Positions 15,080 to 24,733 of a stretch of 64,000 nt of DNA are shown here, piece after piece (the first letter of the stretch is position 1; the number at the start of each line of letters is the position of its first letter). A program made the position numbers and the translations under genes. Below the pieces are notes generated by a model, which did no database searches, was not told where the DNA came from, and saw only the letters and a list, made by a program, of their open reading frames with translations. Source of the DNA: Pseudomonas nitroreducens TX1 (lineage in GTDB: Bacteria; Pseudomonadota; Gammaproteobacteria; Pseudomonadales; Pseudomonadaceae); the NCBI RefSeq assembly GCF_000313755.1, contig NZ_AMZB01000081.1:1-64000 (forward strand), given 5' to 3'.

Positions 15080-17508
15080 CGAGTCATACCGGGAATGTTC
15101 GTCACCGCGCAGCGCATGGCCTGATCGGTGATGGAAAGAGGGAACAGGCGTTCCAGTGCATGCAGCATGGAGCCATCGTACGGCAGGGGCTCTTCGGGGT
15201 AGTCCTGCCATTGGAAGTCGAGTTCGACCATCGCTCGAAGTGCATCGCTGCGGGCCCAGAACATGGTGCCCACAGGGAATTGCAGGTGATTGGGCAGCTC
15301 GCCGACTCCCAGACGTCCAGCGAGTGCCTCAGCAAATGGACGGTTGGCGCTCCAGCCTATGGCATTAGGGTCATCAGGGAACACCATGCCGATCAATGGC
15401 TCATTCTGCAGCGTGGCGACGATGCGGTCGGCCATGGCGCCGGCCTGGCCGCCCAGCAGATTTTCGAGCAGGAAATGGTACCAAGTTTCGCCCATGGAGC
15501 GATCTTTCACGTCTGCGCTCATCTTCGTATGAAGATGCCCGACGAAGTCATAGTCGCGAACCAGCTCCGGGCCGAACTGGGTCAGGAAGGGGCCGATGTC
15601 GCGGCCTCGGTTGGGGACCGTCACCAGGGCCTTGACCACCCCCGGATAGCTGTCGAGTGCCTGGCTTACCGCCTCTCTGGCATGATCATTGGGGACGCTG
15701 ACGAACAGATCCGGGCGCAGGCTGTTGTGCTTCAGCCGTTCAAGCATTTCGCCGAGCAGCTTCGGATAATAGACATGCAGGTGCAGCGCAACGCGGCTTC
15801 CAGGCTTCAGCACGGGTGCAGGTCCGACACTGGAGATGACCGGACTCATCCAGGGCCCTTCAGGCTTTCCATTGCGGACGTAGTCAGCCAGTGGATCGGG
15901 TCCGCCAACCGTCAGGCCGTTCAGCTCCTGATAGATACCCGGGTGGAAGCCAGGGAATGGCTTGCGCTGGCCCATGCCGCATGTCCAGGCTCGTACATAG
16001 CCAAGGGTGGCTTCGGATACGGGTTGATGGCGGAAGCGGGGAAGGGAACAGAAATCTTGCCGCAGCAGCCCCGACTCCAGAATCAGTGCGTTGTCTTCGG
16101 CCTCCTGGCGCGCTTTCTCGGAAATGCCGGCGGCGAGCGCTTCCAGGCGCGCGACATAGTCCGCCATGTTGAAGCGTCGCTCCGCCAGGGTCCTGGACTG
16201 CTCGACCACGCGCCGATATCGCGACGGATCCTCGGCCAGGCGCAGGACTTTGCCGGCCAGTTCCGCGCTATCCAAGTAGGCCGCCACGCAGTCGCTCCCC
16301 AGGCCCTCCTCAATGAGGATATCGGCAATGCCAGTGGTATTTTCGTAGCACAGCACCGGAAGGCCTTCGCACAGAGCGTCAATGGCGACGTTCGGCAGGG
16401 GGTCCAGGCGCGAGGTCAGCAGCAGGGCATCCGCTTGCTGATAGACGATGTCGATATCGGCGGTTTCCCCAATGAATGACAGATGTCGCTCAAGGCCTGA
16501 GCGCTTAACCTGATCGGCCAGGTAGACCGAATATCCCACGTCATGTTCCGGGTCGTAGCCCTTGCCGATCCACACAAAGCGGAACTGGCGGGAGGGGGTG
16601 GAGCGCAGGATGCGGCTCGCGCACTCGATGAACAGGTCTACGCCCTTGCGGACCTGAACGAAGCCCAGGCCGACCACCAGGAAGGTGTCCTGCGCGGTGG
16701 TGGAGGGGCGAAGCGCCCGAAGCAGTTTTCTGTTCTGCTCGGCATCCTTGCGATTGCCCTCGTCAGGCAGCGTGCAGCGCCCTTGCGGCATGATGTGCGC
16801 GACATCGTCGGCCAGGTCCGGGTATTCCTCCAGAGTGTTCATCAGGGTCAGACGTGCCGAGAAGACGGAGTCGCTTGACCAGAACAGGGCATCGCGAAAT
16901 GCATGGCGGGGCCGGGTATAGGCGGCAAACTCGTGAAGCAGACTGATGCGCGGAATGTGGTGCTTGGCCAGTGCGGGCAGCACGACGCGCGACTCAATGC
17001 TGTTCACCAGGGCAAACTTGATTCGGCAGCGCTCGACCAACTGAGTCATGACCAAGTCAGCCAGCACGGGATTGTGCCGCATCTCGTAGGGACCCATGAC
17101 AACGGCGCCGGCATCGCGGAATGCCTGGACCAGCGGCCCCCCCCCCAGTAGCAGCGCGATGACGTTGTAGCGCTGGTGCAGTTCACGGACCAGGTTTAGG
17201 CTCAGGATCGGCGCCCCAGTGCGCGATGCCTCGTGGCTGACCACCAGAACGGTCTCGCGAGATGAACTGAATTCGGTTTCCAGGCGACCGACCAACTGCA
17301 ACTGCGGGAGCTTGCCTATGCGGCCTTCGAAGCGCCCGAAGCGGTAGAAGTGCTCTTCCGGGCTGATGCTCGCGCCAGCGATATCGGGGTACTGCTGGAG
17401 GTAGAAAGCGCGCTCGTAAAGATGCGCGCAATCCGTGGTCTGCAGCCGCCACTGATAATAGTGGCTTCGCAGCCGCCTGATCAGGGCATTCAAAACTCTT
17501 CGGCTCAA
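15076..17508 (-). CDS. Bifunctional GT4-RgpF rhamnan-synthesis protein
   Basis: 810 residues from a TTG at 17508, chosen because AGGAAG lies 6 nt upstream. An ATG at 17619 would overlap the previous gene by 58 bp. Near the N terminus is a YPDI...HFYRFGRFEGRIG module, then a GT-B family 4 domain (VVSHEASRTGAPILSLNL; donor site LLLTSRLDPLPNVAIDAL), then a C-terminal rhamnan-synthesis F (RgpF) domain (VPNRGRDIGPFL, DFVGHLHTKMS). It is clearly paralogous to the last 750 residues of the next protein upstream, including near-identical motifs. It probably polymerises or extends a rhamnose-containing chain on the cytoplasmic face. Confidence 0.75.
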   Translation of the reverse strand: MSRRVLNALIRRLRSHYYQWRLQTTDCAHLYERAFYLQQYPDIAGASISPEEHFYRFGRFEGRIGKLPQLQLVGRLETEFSSSRETVLVVSHEASRTGAPILSLNLVRELHQRYNVIALLLGGGPLVQAFRDAGAVVMGPYEMRHNPVLADLVMTQLVERCRIKFALVNSIESRVVLPALAKHHIPRISLLHEFAAYTRPRHAFRDALFWSSDSVFSARLTLMNTLEEYPDLADDVAHIMPQGRCTLPDEGNRKDAEQNRKLLRALRPSTTAQDTFLVVGLGFVQVRKGVDLFIECASRILRSTPSRQFRFVWIGKGYDPEHDVGYSVYLADQVKRSGLERHLSFIGETADIDIVYQQADALLLTSRLDPLPNVAIDALCEGLPVLCYENTTGIADILIEEGLGSDCVAAYLDSAELAGKVLRLAEDPSRYRRVVEQSRTLAERRFNMADYVARLEALAAGISEKARQEAEDNALILESGLLRQDFCSLPRFRHQPVSEATLGYVRAWTCGMGQRKPFPGFHPGIYQELNGLTVGGPDPLADYVRNGKPEGPWMSPVISSVGPAPVLKPGSRVALHLHVYYPKLLGEMLERLKHNSLRPDLFVSVPNDHAREAVSQALDSYPGVVKALVTVPNRGRDIGPFLTQFGPELVRDYDFVGHLHTKMSADVKDRSMGETWYHFLLENLLGGQAGAMADRIVATLQNEPLIGMVFPDDPNAIGWSANRPFAEALAGRLGVGELPNHLQFPVGTMFWARSDALRAMVELDFQWQDYPEEPLPYDGSMLHALERLFPLSITDQAMRCAVTNIPGMTR

Positions 17509-17561
17509 CTCTGACTTCCTGTAGTGGGGCGGGCTTGCGCCTCGCGCCCTCCGTGTTTCTG

Positions 17562-20500
17562 TCAACGGGTTATATCGGGAACGTTGGTCACTGCCAGCCC
17601 GTGCCCGTTGCTGACGCAATGGATAGGCAGGAGGCGCTCCAGGGCGTGCAGCATGCTGCCATCATACGGCAGCGGCTCGTCGGGGTACTCGCTCAGGTCG
17701 CCGAAGCGGCTGACCAGCGGGGCGAGCACCGAGCTCCTTGCCCAGAACATGTTGCCTACCGGGAAATGGAAGTGCTCCGGCAGTTCGTCGGCCGACAGGC
17801 CCAGCAGTGGCGCAAGCGCTTCGGCGAACGGGCGATTGTCGGACCATCCGGTGACGTAAGGGTCGTCCGGGAAGACCAGTCCAAGCGACGGATCCTGGCT
17901 CATGCGGCCGAGAATGATGTCCGCCATCCGGTATTGCTGGGTGCCCAGCAGATTGTCTATCAGGAAGCGGAACCAGTTCTGCCCCATCATCGAGTCGGCG
18001 ATGTCCACGGTTTTCTTCGTATGGAGGTGCCCGATCAGGTCGTAGCCATCGGCCAACTCGCGGCCGAAGGCGCAGAGCATCGGTCCGATGTCGCGCCCCT
18101 TGTTGGGGACGACCTCGACCTTGATGAAATGGCCCTCGAAATCCTTCAACAGTTTCGATACCTGGCGCTGGGCTTCTTCGCTGGGAACGCTGATGTACAG
18201 ATCCGGCAATACGTCGTTGAAGGTCAGGCGCTCGAGTATTTCCGGCAGCATGTCCGGATAGTAGGCATGGACATGCAGGGCGACGCGCAGCGTCGAAGGC
18301 AGCGCCTCGGCTGGCGTCTGCGGTGTCAGGACGGGAAGCAGCCAAGGGCCTTCCGGGCGGTTGGCCCGGATGAAGTCCGCGAGCGGGTCGATTCCGGAGC
18401 CGAGCAGCTTGTGCTCCTGGAGATAGATGCCGGGGTGGAAACCCGGGAAGGGCTTGCGGCAGCCAATCCCGCTGGCCCAGGAGCGGGTGTAGAGTCGCAG
18501 GGCCCTCGAGCGGTCCATTTCGGCGAGGTCTGGTGGCAGGATGAAGTCCAGGCGCGGCAGCTCGGAATGCTCGATGGTGATTAGGTCGGCCTTTTCCTGG
18601 CGGCACTGGATCTGCACATCGCCAGCGAGTGTCTCCAGGTGCGACACGTAACGGGTCATTTCGAAGTACTGCCGAGATTTCGCCCGGCAGCGTTCGCCCA
18701 GCTCGTCGCGCAGTGCCTCTGAACTGGCGAGCGCGAGGATCCGCTCGGCCATGGCGGCAGTATCCAGATAGGGGGCTACACACTCGTCACCCAGGCCGCT
18801 GGCGTTCAGGAAGTCGGCGATGCCAGTCGTCTTGTCGAAGCACAGCACGGGCATTCCGTGATCCATGGCGTCGATGGCGACATTGGGCAGGGGGTCCAGG
18901 CGCGAAGTTAGCAATAGGACATCGGCCTCTTCATAGACGGTGTCGATCGCCGAGGTTTCCGGGACGAATCTGACGACTTTCTCCAGGCCTGCGCGACGAA
19001 TCTGGTCGGCCAGGTACACCGAGTAGCCAGTGTCCAGATCAGGATCATAGCCATGGCCAATCCAGACGAACTGGCATTTCTCACCGCCTGGCAATTGCGC
19101 TACGCGAGCGGCGCACTCGATGAACAGGTCGACCCCTTTGCGCAGCTGGACAAAGCCTGCGCCCAGGACCACAAGGGTGTCGAGTGGCTGCTGTGCCGGG
19201 CGCAGCGCGTTGCGGATCCGGTTGCGTTCCTTCTCCATCGCCTCGGGTTGGATACTTTGCGCGGGAACGATGCAGCGGCCTTGCGGCAGCACGCGTGCGG
19301 GGCGGTTGGCAAGCTCCGGATATTCCGACTGGGCGCTTTGCAGTGTCAGGTCGGCGGAGAAGACGGTTTCGCCGGACCAGAGCAGCGCGTCGCGGAACGC
19401 TTGGCGCGGGCGCGTATAGGCAGCGAATTCGTGGATGAGGCTGATCGAAGGAATGAAGCGCTCGGCCAGCGCTGGCAGCACGACCCGGGATTCGATGCTG
19501 TTGACCAGCGCCAGGTCGATGTTGAAACGGTCGAGCACTTTCGCGACCATGATCGAGGCCAGATTCGGCGTGCCGCGAATGTTGAGTGGGCCGACCACCA
19601 CGATGTTCGCATCGACGAATGCGTCTTCCAGGCCACCGCCACCGAGCAGCATCGCCACGACGTTGTGCTCGCGGCTTAGCGCCTGCGCCAGGTTGAGGCT
19701 GAGAATCGGTGCGCCAGTACGCGAGGCCTCGTGACTGACGACCATGACGGTTTTACGTTGCGGGTCGAAGGCCGCGGCATCGCCGCGGATCTGCAGGGGC
19801 GGAAGGTGCCCTATGCGGCCTTCAGCGCGCCCGTGGTGCTGATAGTGTGCGTGCGGATCGACCCCTGCTGCTTTCAGGTCCGGATAGAGCGTGAGGTACA
19901 GCTCTGGATCGAATGCTTCGCCTTCGGCCGTCTGCTCCGAAGGCTTCGCGGTCGTACTGCCGTCTCCCACCTGAAGGCTGCGAACGGAGTGCAGAAGACC
20001 TTCGAGAAGTGCGGCGGTTTTGGGCGCTGCCTTGGCGCTCATCTGCAGCGGAGCCGGCAACGGGACATCGGAGATCAGCGAGTAAAGGCGCTTTTCCAAC
20101 AGCCCGAAAGCCAGGAAGTGCTCCTCCGCAGAGAGGCTCGATTGGGCAATGTCCGGGTAGTTCTCAAGATAGGCCTGCGGATTGAACCCGAACTCTTCGC
20201 TGAGCAGTCGGGACAATTGCTGGCGCGGGGTACTCGCTGCACTGCCGAACCAGGATTGCAGGCGCCAGGCCTTGGACGCGAAGGTCAGGGCAAGGGCCTT
20301 GGCGTAGGTCCGGGTGATGATCTGGTACTTGCTCAGCAAGTCCGAGTAGTTCTCCACAAGTTCGATGTTATGGACCAGATCCTGGCGTAACTGTCGCTTG
20401 TTCTGGCTGATGCTTTCCAGGGCCAGGGCGGAGTCCCGGGAAAGTTTCTCGTAGGCGCAGATCTTGCGCTGGACTTCCTGCAACTGCGCGGACTGCGTGT

Positions 20501-21884
20501 GAATCTGGGTCTTCAGCGATGTCTCGCTGGTGGTCAGTTCCGCGATGGTGATTTCGGCCTGCGCGCGATACTGACGCAGGCGAGAGAGCTCCTTGTTGCG
20601 CTCGGACAGTTGCTTGCCGAAATGCTCGCCCTGCTGAGACTGCTCGTCGATATTGCGCTGGAGTTCACTGATCTGCTCGACGCATTGACTGAGTTCAGCC
20701 TTGAGCGAGGCAATTTCCTGTTCGCGGTTATTGAGGGCCTCGTAGCGTGACTCACTGGCCTGTACATGCTCGGCCAGCGATTGGGTCAGTTCGCCAATCT
20801 GTGCATTGCGCTCGTTCAGGTCTTCCTGCAGACGATCACGCTGCCTCAGCGCGTCGGCAATCGCGCGATCACCCTCGGCCGATGCGGCCTCGTCGCGACG
20901 CTCTTGTACGCCATCGACCGCTTTCTGCATCAGGACCGTGTTGGTTTCCAGTAGCTTCTCGATCAGTTGGGCGCGTTCGCCCGCCAGCTGTTGCTGTTGC
21001 TGGAGCTGGGTTTCCGTCGATTTGATGCGTTGCAGGAAATCAGCGATGCGGGTATGTCGGGACTTGAGCATCTCGATGCCCTTGATCGCGACACGGAATG
21101 CCTCGTCGCTTTGCTGGGCCTTGGACGGTGGCAGGACTTTCTCGTAGCCGAAACGTTCGAAGTCGTCGTGGTACAACTCGCCGATCAGTTGAACCGAGCG
21201 CGGGGTGAAGTATTGCGACGAGAATGGGATCAGGCTCTCGTTGGCGTTGCTGCTGGTGAACGGGTTGACGAAGTTCGTTCCGAGCGATTGTTGCAGCAGT
21301 GTCTCCAGCTTGGAGGTGTCCTCCAGCTGGGCGATCAAGGTGTAGGGGACAACGTCAGGGCACAGTAGATCCACCTGCGGAGTCCAGTGCAGGTCCCAGA
21401 ATGCGGGGGCCTCTTCGCTGGCCAGATGCTCCAGAAATGCTTCGAAAGCATAGGCAATGCTTTCGGGGGCGGAGACGCGCATGTGGAAGAAGTCATGTTT
21501 CAGGTAGGGCGTCGACTGAAACGGCTCCTGCAGAAGCAGCTTGGACTGCCAAGCGGAAAATATTCGCTTGTAGGGGTTGCGGACCACTCCGAAGCGCAGG
21601 ATGTCCGGAGCGTCGAAAAGACCAGACAGGCGCGGCTGATCGAAGCGGGTGACCTCCGGGGCTACCTTGTGGAAGGTGTCATGGATGATCAGTTCCGGCG
21701 AGGACTCGTTGCTGCCCCCCAGCTGGCGAATCGCGGCTGTGTGCCCTTCCAGCCTGGCGATCCACCATTTCAAGGAGGTGCACGCTACCTTGGGCGTGGA
21801 AATATAAAGAAGATTGTTCTTTGACGAAAAATAAGAATTGTGCAGCAGGAACTGCCAGTTTTTCGTTGAAAGATTGTATTCCAT
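17562..21884 (-). CDS. Sulfotransferase-coiled coil-GT4-RgpF fusion, 1440 aa
   Basis: A four-part protein. Residues 1 to about 265 form a PAPS-dependent sulfotransferase: 5'-phosphosulfate loop STPKVACTSLKWW (29-41) and 3'-phosphate site VRNPYKRIFSAW (101-112). Residues about 280-525 are a Q/E/L-rich coiled coil. Two YPDI/YPDL...GxxExR modules follow (about 566-600 and 658-692). A GT4 domain (from about 711; SHEASRTGAPILSLNL, LLLTSRLDPLPNVAIDAM) and a C-terminal RgpF domain (VPNKGRDIGPML, HLHTKKT) complete it. It lies 74 bp downstream of wzt. Sulfotransferase heads are not a usual part of RgpF proteins. A capping or chain-length role is inferred. It could also sulfate an internal residue. Confidence 0.75.
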   Translation of the reverse strand: MEYNLSTKNWQFLLHNSYFSSKNNLLYISTPKVACTSLKWWIARLEGHTAAIRQLGGSNESSPELIIHDTFHKVAPEVTRFDQPRLSGLFDAPDILRFGVVRNPYKRIFSAWQSKLLLQEPFQSTPYLKHDFFHMRVSAPESIAYAFEAFLEHLASEEAPAFWDLHWTPQVDLLCPDVVPYTLIAQLEDTSKLETLLQQSLGTNFVNPFTSSNANESLIPFSSQYFTPRSVQLIGELYHDDFERFGYEKVLPPSKAQQSDEAFRVAIKGIEMLKSRHTRIADFLQRIKSTETQLQQQQQLAGERAQLIEKLLETNTVLMQKAVDGVQERRDEAASAEGDRAIADALRQRDRLQEDLNERNAQIGELTQSLAEHVQASESRYEALNNREQEIASLKAELSQCVEQISELQRNIDEQSQQGEHFGKQLSERNKELSRLRQYRAQAEITIAELTTSETSLKTQIHTQSAQLQEVQRKICAYEKLSRDSALALESISQNKRQLRQDLVHNIELVENYSDLLSKYQIITRTYAKALALTFASKAWRLQSWFGSAASTPRQQLSRLLSEEFGFNPQAYLENYPDIAQSSLSAEEHFLAFGLLEKRLYSLISDVPLPAPLQMSAKAAPKTAALLEGLLHSVRSLQVGDGSTTAKPSEQTAEGEAFDPELYLTLYPDLKAAGVDPHAHYQHHGRAEGRIGHLPPLQIRGDAAAFDPQRKTVMVVSHEASRTGAPILSLNLAQALSREHNVVAMLLGGGGLEDAFVDANIVVVGPLNIRGTPNLASIMVAKVLDRFNIDLALVNSIESRVVLPALAERFIPSISLIHEFAAYTRPRQAFRDALLWSGETVFSADLTLQSAQSEYPELANRPARVLPQGRCIVPAQSIQPEAMEKERNRIRNALRPAQQPLDTLVVLGAGFVQLRKGVDLFIECAARVAQLPGGEKCQFVWIGHGYDPDLDTGYSVYLADQIRRAGLEKVVRFVPETSAIDTVYEEADVLLLTSRLDPLPNVAIDAMDHGMPVLCFDKTTGIADFLNASGLGDECVAPYLDTAAMAERILALASSEALRDELGERCRAKSRQYFEMTRYVSHLETLAGDVQIQCRQEKADLITIEHSELPRLDFILPPDLAEMDRSRALRLYTRSWASGIGCRKPFPGFHPGIYLQEHKLLGSGIDPLADFIRANRPEGPWLLPVLTPQTPAEALPSTLRVALHVHAYYPDMLPEILERLTFNDVLPDLYISVPSEEAQRQVSKLLKDFEGHFIKVEVVPNKGRDIGPMLCAFGRELADGYDLIGHLHTKKTVDIADSMMGQNWFRFLIDNLLGTQQYRMADIILGRMSQDPSLGLVFPDDPYVTGWSDNRPFAEALAPLLGLSADELPEHFHFPVGNMFWARSSVLAPLVSRFGDLSEYPDEPLPYDGSMLHALERLLPIHCVSNGHGLAVTNVPDITR

Positions 21885-21958
21885 GATCTCGATTCTTCTC
21901 TTATAGCCCTGGCGGTCTAGGCGCCTGCTCGTTATCTCTGCGCTGCAAGCATGAAGCT

Positions 21959-23359
21959 TCAGCTGAGCTCGAGCGTGGGGGTTTCCGTCATCAAATCGCA
22001 GTACCCAAAGGAGTGGTTCACATTGGGCAAGGCGATGCGGAACATGACCGCGTCCATGATCCGGTTCAGGTTGTTGGGCTCGTAGTTGGACCAGAGGCCA
22101 CAGCCTGCAAAGTAGATGCCGGGGATCAGGGACATGCGGTAGCTGAAGCTCATCCGGAACTTGCCGCCGGCAGGAATGTGCTCGACGGTCTGCGGTTCCT
22201 GGGGATAGCGTTGACCAGTGACTTCCAGTCCGGAGATGGTGCGGATATGCATGCCGAAATACACGGAGTCGCAGGCCTTTTCAAAGCTCCCGGAAACGAC
22301 GAACTGGTACTCGCCACCCGGATTGAGCACGTTCACCTGCTCGCCCTTGGCATTGAATATCTCCAGCGACTCGATCCGTGCCCCCTGCTCCGGATAGCGC
22401 ACGGTGCTCTCCGGTACCAGCCCCGGATCGAACTCGTCTTCCGAAGCCTTGCGCCCCTGGAACTCCGACTCGTCGGTCAGTTGCAGGGGCACGGAGGCGT
22501 CTTCCAGGTCGAGTTCCTTATAGGCCTGGATCAGTTGTTGGTACTTCTCCGCAGGCGCATAGATCAGTCGCTGGTAGTTCTTGACGACTTCGGCTGCCTC
22601 GCCATAAAGCAGCTTCTGGCCTTCGTTGAGCAGCAGGGCCTTGTCGCAGAGTTCCTTCACGCTGGGGGCGGAGTGGGACACGAACAGGATCGAAGTGCCG
22701 CGCGCCTTGAGCTCTTCCAGTCGGGCAAAGCACTTGCGCTGGAACTTCTCGTCGCCCACCGCGAGGGCCTCGTCGACGATGAAGATATCCGGATCAACCA
22801 CCGTCTGGACCGCGAAGGCAAGACGGACTGCCATGCCGCTGGAGTAAGTCTTGACCGGCTGTCTGATGAAGTCGCCGATATCGGCAAACGCCAGGATATC
22901 GTCCAGGCGTGCATCGATTTCCTGACGGTCGAGCCCCAGCACCGCGCCATTGAGGTACACGTTCTCGATGCCGGTGAACTCCGGATTGAATCCTGAGCCC
23001 AGTTCCAGTAACGCGGCGATCCGGCCCCTGGTTTCCACCTGCCCCGAGGTTGGGGTGAGCGTTCCGCAAATCAGCTGTAGTAGTGTGGATTTGCCGGAGC
23101 CGTTCTTGCCGACGATGCCGACCGTTTCGCCTTTGCCAATGGTGAAGGAGACATCGTGCAGCGCCCAGTACTCGCGATAGTAGTTAGGCGCAGGCAGACC
23201 CACCAGTCGTCGCAGCGGCGGAAGCACGAACTGCTGCAGGCGATGTCGTGGCAGGTCATAGACGTGAAAGCACTTGCTCAGATTCTCGACGCGAATAGCG
23301 ACTTCATCAGTCGTCGCGGCAGCCGTGTGTGTGTCGATCAGGCCCAACTCAGAGGACAT
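21959..23359 (-). CDS. wzt: Polysaccharide ABC exporter ATPase Wzt with C-terminal sugar-binding domain
   Basis: 466 residues. The nucleotide-binding domain has Walker A GIVGKNGSGKST, signature YSSGMAVRLAFAV and Walker B IFIVDEALAVGDEKFQ. From about residue 290 there is an extra domain of some 170 residues ending in beta-rich sequence (RFRMSFSY-like strands, then NVNHSFGYCDL). Such C-terminal domains in Wzt of E. coli O8/O9a bind the modified non-reducing end of the polymer and gate export. The gene overlaps wzm by 11 bp. The length and extra domain indicate recognition of a finished or capped chain. Confidence 0.88.
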   Translation of the reverse strand: MSSELGLIDTHTAAATTDEVAIRVENLSKCFHVYDLPRHRLQQFVLPPLRRLVGLPAPNYYREYWALHDVSFTIGKGETVGIVGKNGSGKSTLLQLICGTLTPTSGQVETRGRIAALLELGSGFNPEFTGIENVYLNGAVLGLDRQEIDARLDDILAFADIGDFIRQPVKTYSSGMAVRLAFAVQTVVDPDIFIVDEALAVGDEKFQRKCFARLEELKARGTSILFVSHSAPSVKELCDKALLLNEGQKLLYGEAAEVVKNYQRLIYAPAEKYQQLIQAYKELDLEDASVPLQLTDESEFQGRKASEDEFDPGLVPESTVRYPEQGARIESLEIFNAKGEQVNVLNPGGEYQFVVSGSFEKACDSVYFGMHIRTISGLEVTGQRYPQEPQTVEHIPAGGKFRMSFSYRMSLIPGIYFAGCGLWSNYEPNNLNRIMDAVMFRIALPNVNHSFGYCDLMTETPTLELS

Positions 23360-24188
23360 CCGCGAAACCCTTGCGCGTTTTCTGGAACCAGCCGTAGCCG
23401 GCCCAGGCGATAACGATGGCGACCAGCAGGTACACAGCCAGTCCCACGAAGTTGGGGAGCTTCCCTTCGATCAACACGGCGCGGGATTGCTCGATGATGA
23501 ACGTCAGAGGGTTGGCCATGATGAACGGCTGGAACTTCTCCGGCAGTGCACTGAGGGGGAAGAACACTGGCGACATGAACAGTAGGACGGTGGTGAAGAT
23601 CGCCATTGTCTGGCCGACATCCCTGAGGAATACGCCGATGGAAGCGAGGAACCAGCTGAGTCCGAGCGTCAGGGTGATCAGGGGCAGCAGAACCAGCGGC
23701 AACAGAATCGCAGTCCAGTGCGGTACGCCCAGGAAGGAGATGTAGGCGGTCATCAGCACAAGGGTGCTGATTGCACTGTGGAAAAGGGCCGCTCCCATGG
23801 AGATGACCGGCAGGATCTCGATGGGAAAGATGACCTTCTTGACGAAGTTGACGTTGCCGATGACCAGGGCTGGAGAGCGGTTGATCACTTCGGCGAACAG
23901 GCCGTGGACGATCAGGCCGACGAACAGCATGATCGCGAACATCGCATGGCTATCGTTGGCGGCGGCGCTGGCATTGCCCCAGCGTGACTTGAACACGAAC
24001 GAGAAGACGAAGGTATACACGCTGAGCATCATCAGCGGATTGAGGAATGACCAAGCCAGGCCGAGTGCGGAGCCCCGGTAGCGGCCAACTACCTCGCGCT
24101 TGGTCATCTGGCCGATTAGCTGGCGGTGCCGCCAGATGCTCACCAGCAGCGAGCCGAGCGATGCTTGCTGGCTCATTTGACTGCTCAT
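23349..24188 (-). CDS. wzm: Polysaccharide ABC exporter permease Wzm
   Basis: 279 residues from ATG 24188 (ATGA overlap with rmlC). The open frame extends to 24443 but is antisense-like there. It shows the ABC-2 type permease pattern: cytoplasmic N terminus (LIGQMTKREVVGRYRGSALG), then six hydrophobic segments, with the family region NVNFVKKVIFPIEILP. It pairs with Wzt to export a lipid-linked polysaccharide across the inner membrane. Confidence 0.88.
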   Translation of the reverse strand: MSSQMSQQASLGSLLVSIWRHRQLIGQMTKREVVGRYRGSALGLAWSFLNPLMMLSVYTFVFSFVFKSRWGNASAAANDSHAMFAIMLFVGLIVHGLFAEVINRSPALVIGNVNFVKKVIFPIEILPVISMGAALFHSAISTLVLMTAYISFLGVPHWTAILLPLVLLPLITLTLGLSWFLASIGVFLRDVGQTMAIFTTVLLFMSPVFFPLSALPEKFQPFIMANPLTFIIEQSRAVLIEGKLPNFVGLAVYLLVAIVIAWAGYGWFQKTRKGFADVL

Positions 24189-24733
24189 TCGAATACCTCG
24201 GCCTGGGCCAGCGGGCGACCGAGCCTGTCCTTTTCCGACAGCACGGGCGCGATGGCGATCGGCCATTCGATCGCGAGGGCCGGATCGTCCCAGGCGATGC
24301 AGCCTTCGGCCGCCGGCGCGTAGTAGTTGGTGGTCTTGTAGAGGAAGTCCACGTTGTCGGTCAGTGTCAGGAAACCATGGGCGAAGCCCTCGGGAATCCA
24401 CAGCTGGTTCTTGTTCTCTGCCGAAAGATGCACTCCAACCCATTTACCAAAGGTTGGAGAAGATTCGCGCACATCAACCGCGACATCGAAGACTTCGCCT
24501 TGCACAACCCTGATCAGCTTGCCCTGAGCATGAGGGGCGAGTTGGTAGTGCAGGCCACGCAGCACGCCCTTGGCGGAGCGCGAGTGATTGTCCTGCACGA
24601 AGTCGACCTTGCGGCCGACCGCTTCCTCGAATTTCTGCTGATTGAAACTTTCGAAGAAGAAACCGCGATCATCGCCGAACACTTTGGGTTCGAAGAGGAT
24701 GACGTCAGGGATGGCAAGGCGAGTGGCTTTCAT
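24185..24733 (-). CDS. rmlC: dTDP-4-dehydrorhamnose 3,5-epimerase RmlC
   Basis: 182 residues from ATG 24733, overlapping the rmlA stop by one base. It is a cupin with the catalytic region DFVQDNHSRSAKGVLRGLHYQ-type sequence (active histidine in LRGLHYQ) and the conserved IPEGFAHGF. It is the third step of dTDP-L-rhamnose synthesis, and the length is standard for the family. Confidence 0.93.
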   Translation of the reverse strand: MKATRLAIPDVILFEPKVFGDDRGFFFESFNQQKFEEAVGRKVDFVQDNHSRSAKGVLRGLHYQLAPHAQGKLIRVVQGEVFDVAVDVRESSPTFGKWVGVHLSAENKNQLWIPEGFAHGFLTLTDNVDFLYKTTNYYAPAAEGCIAWDDPALAIEWPIAIAPVLSEKDRLGRPLAQAEVFE

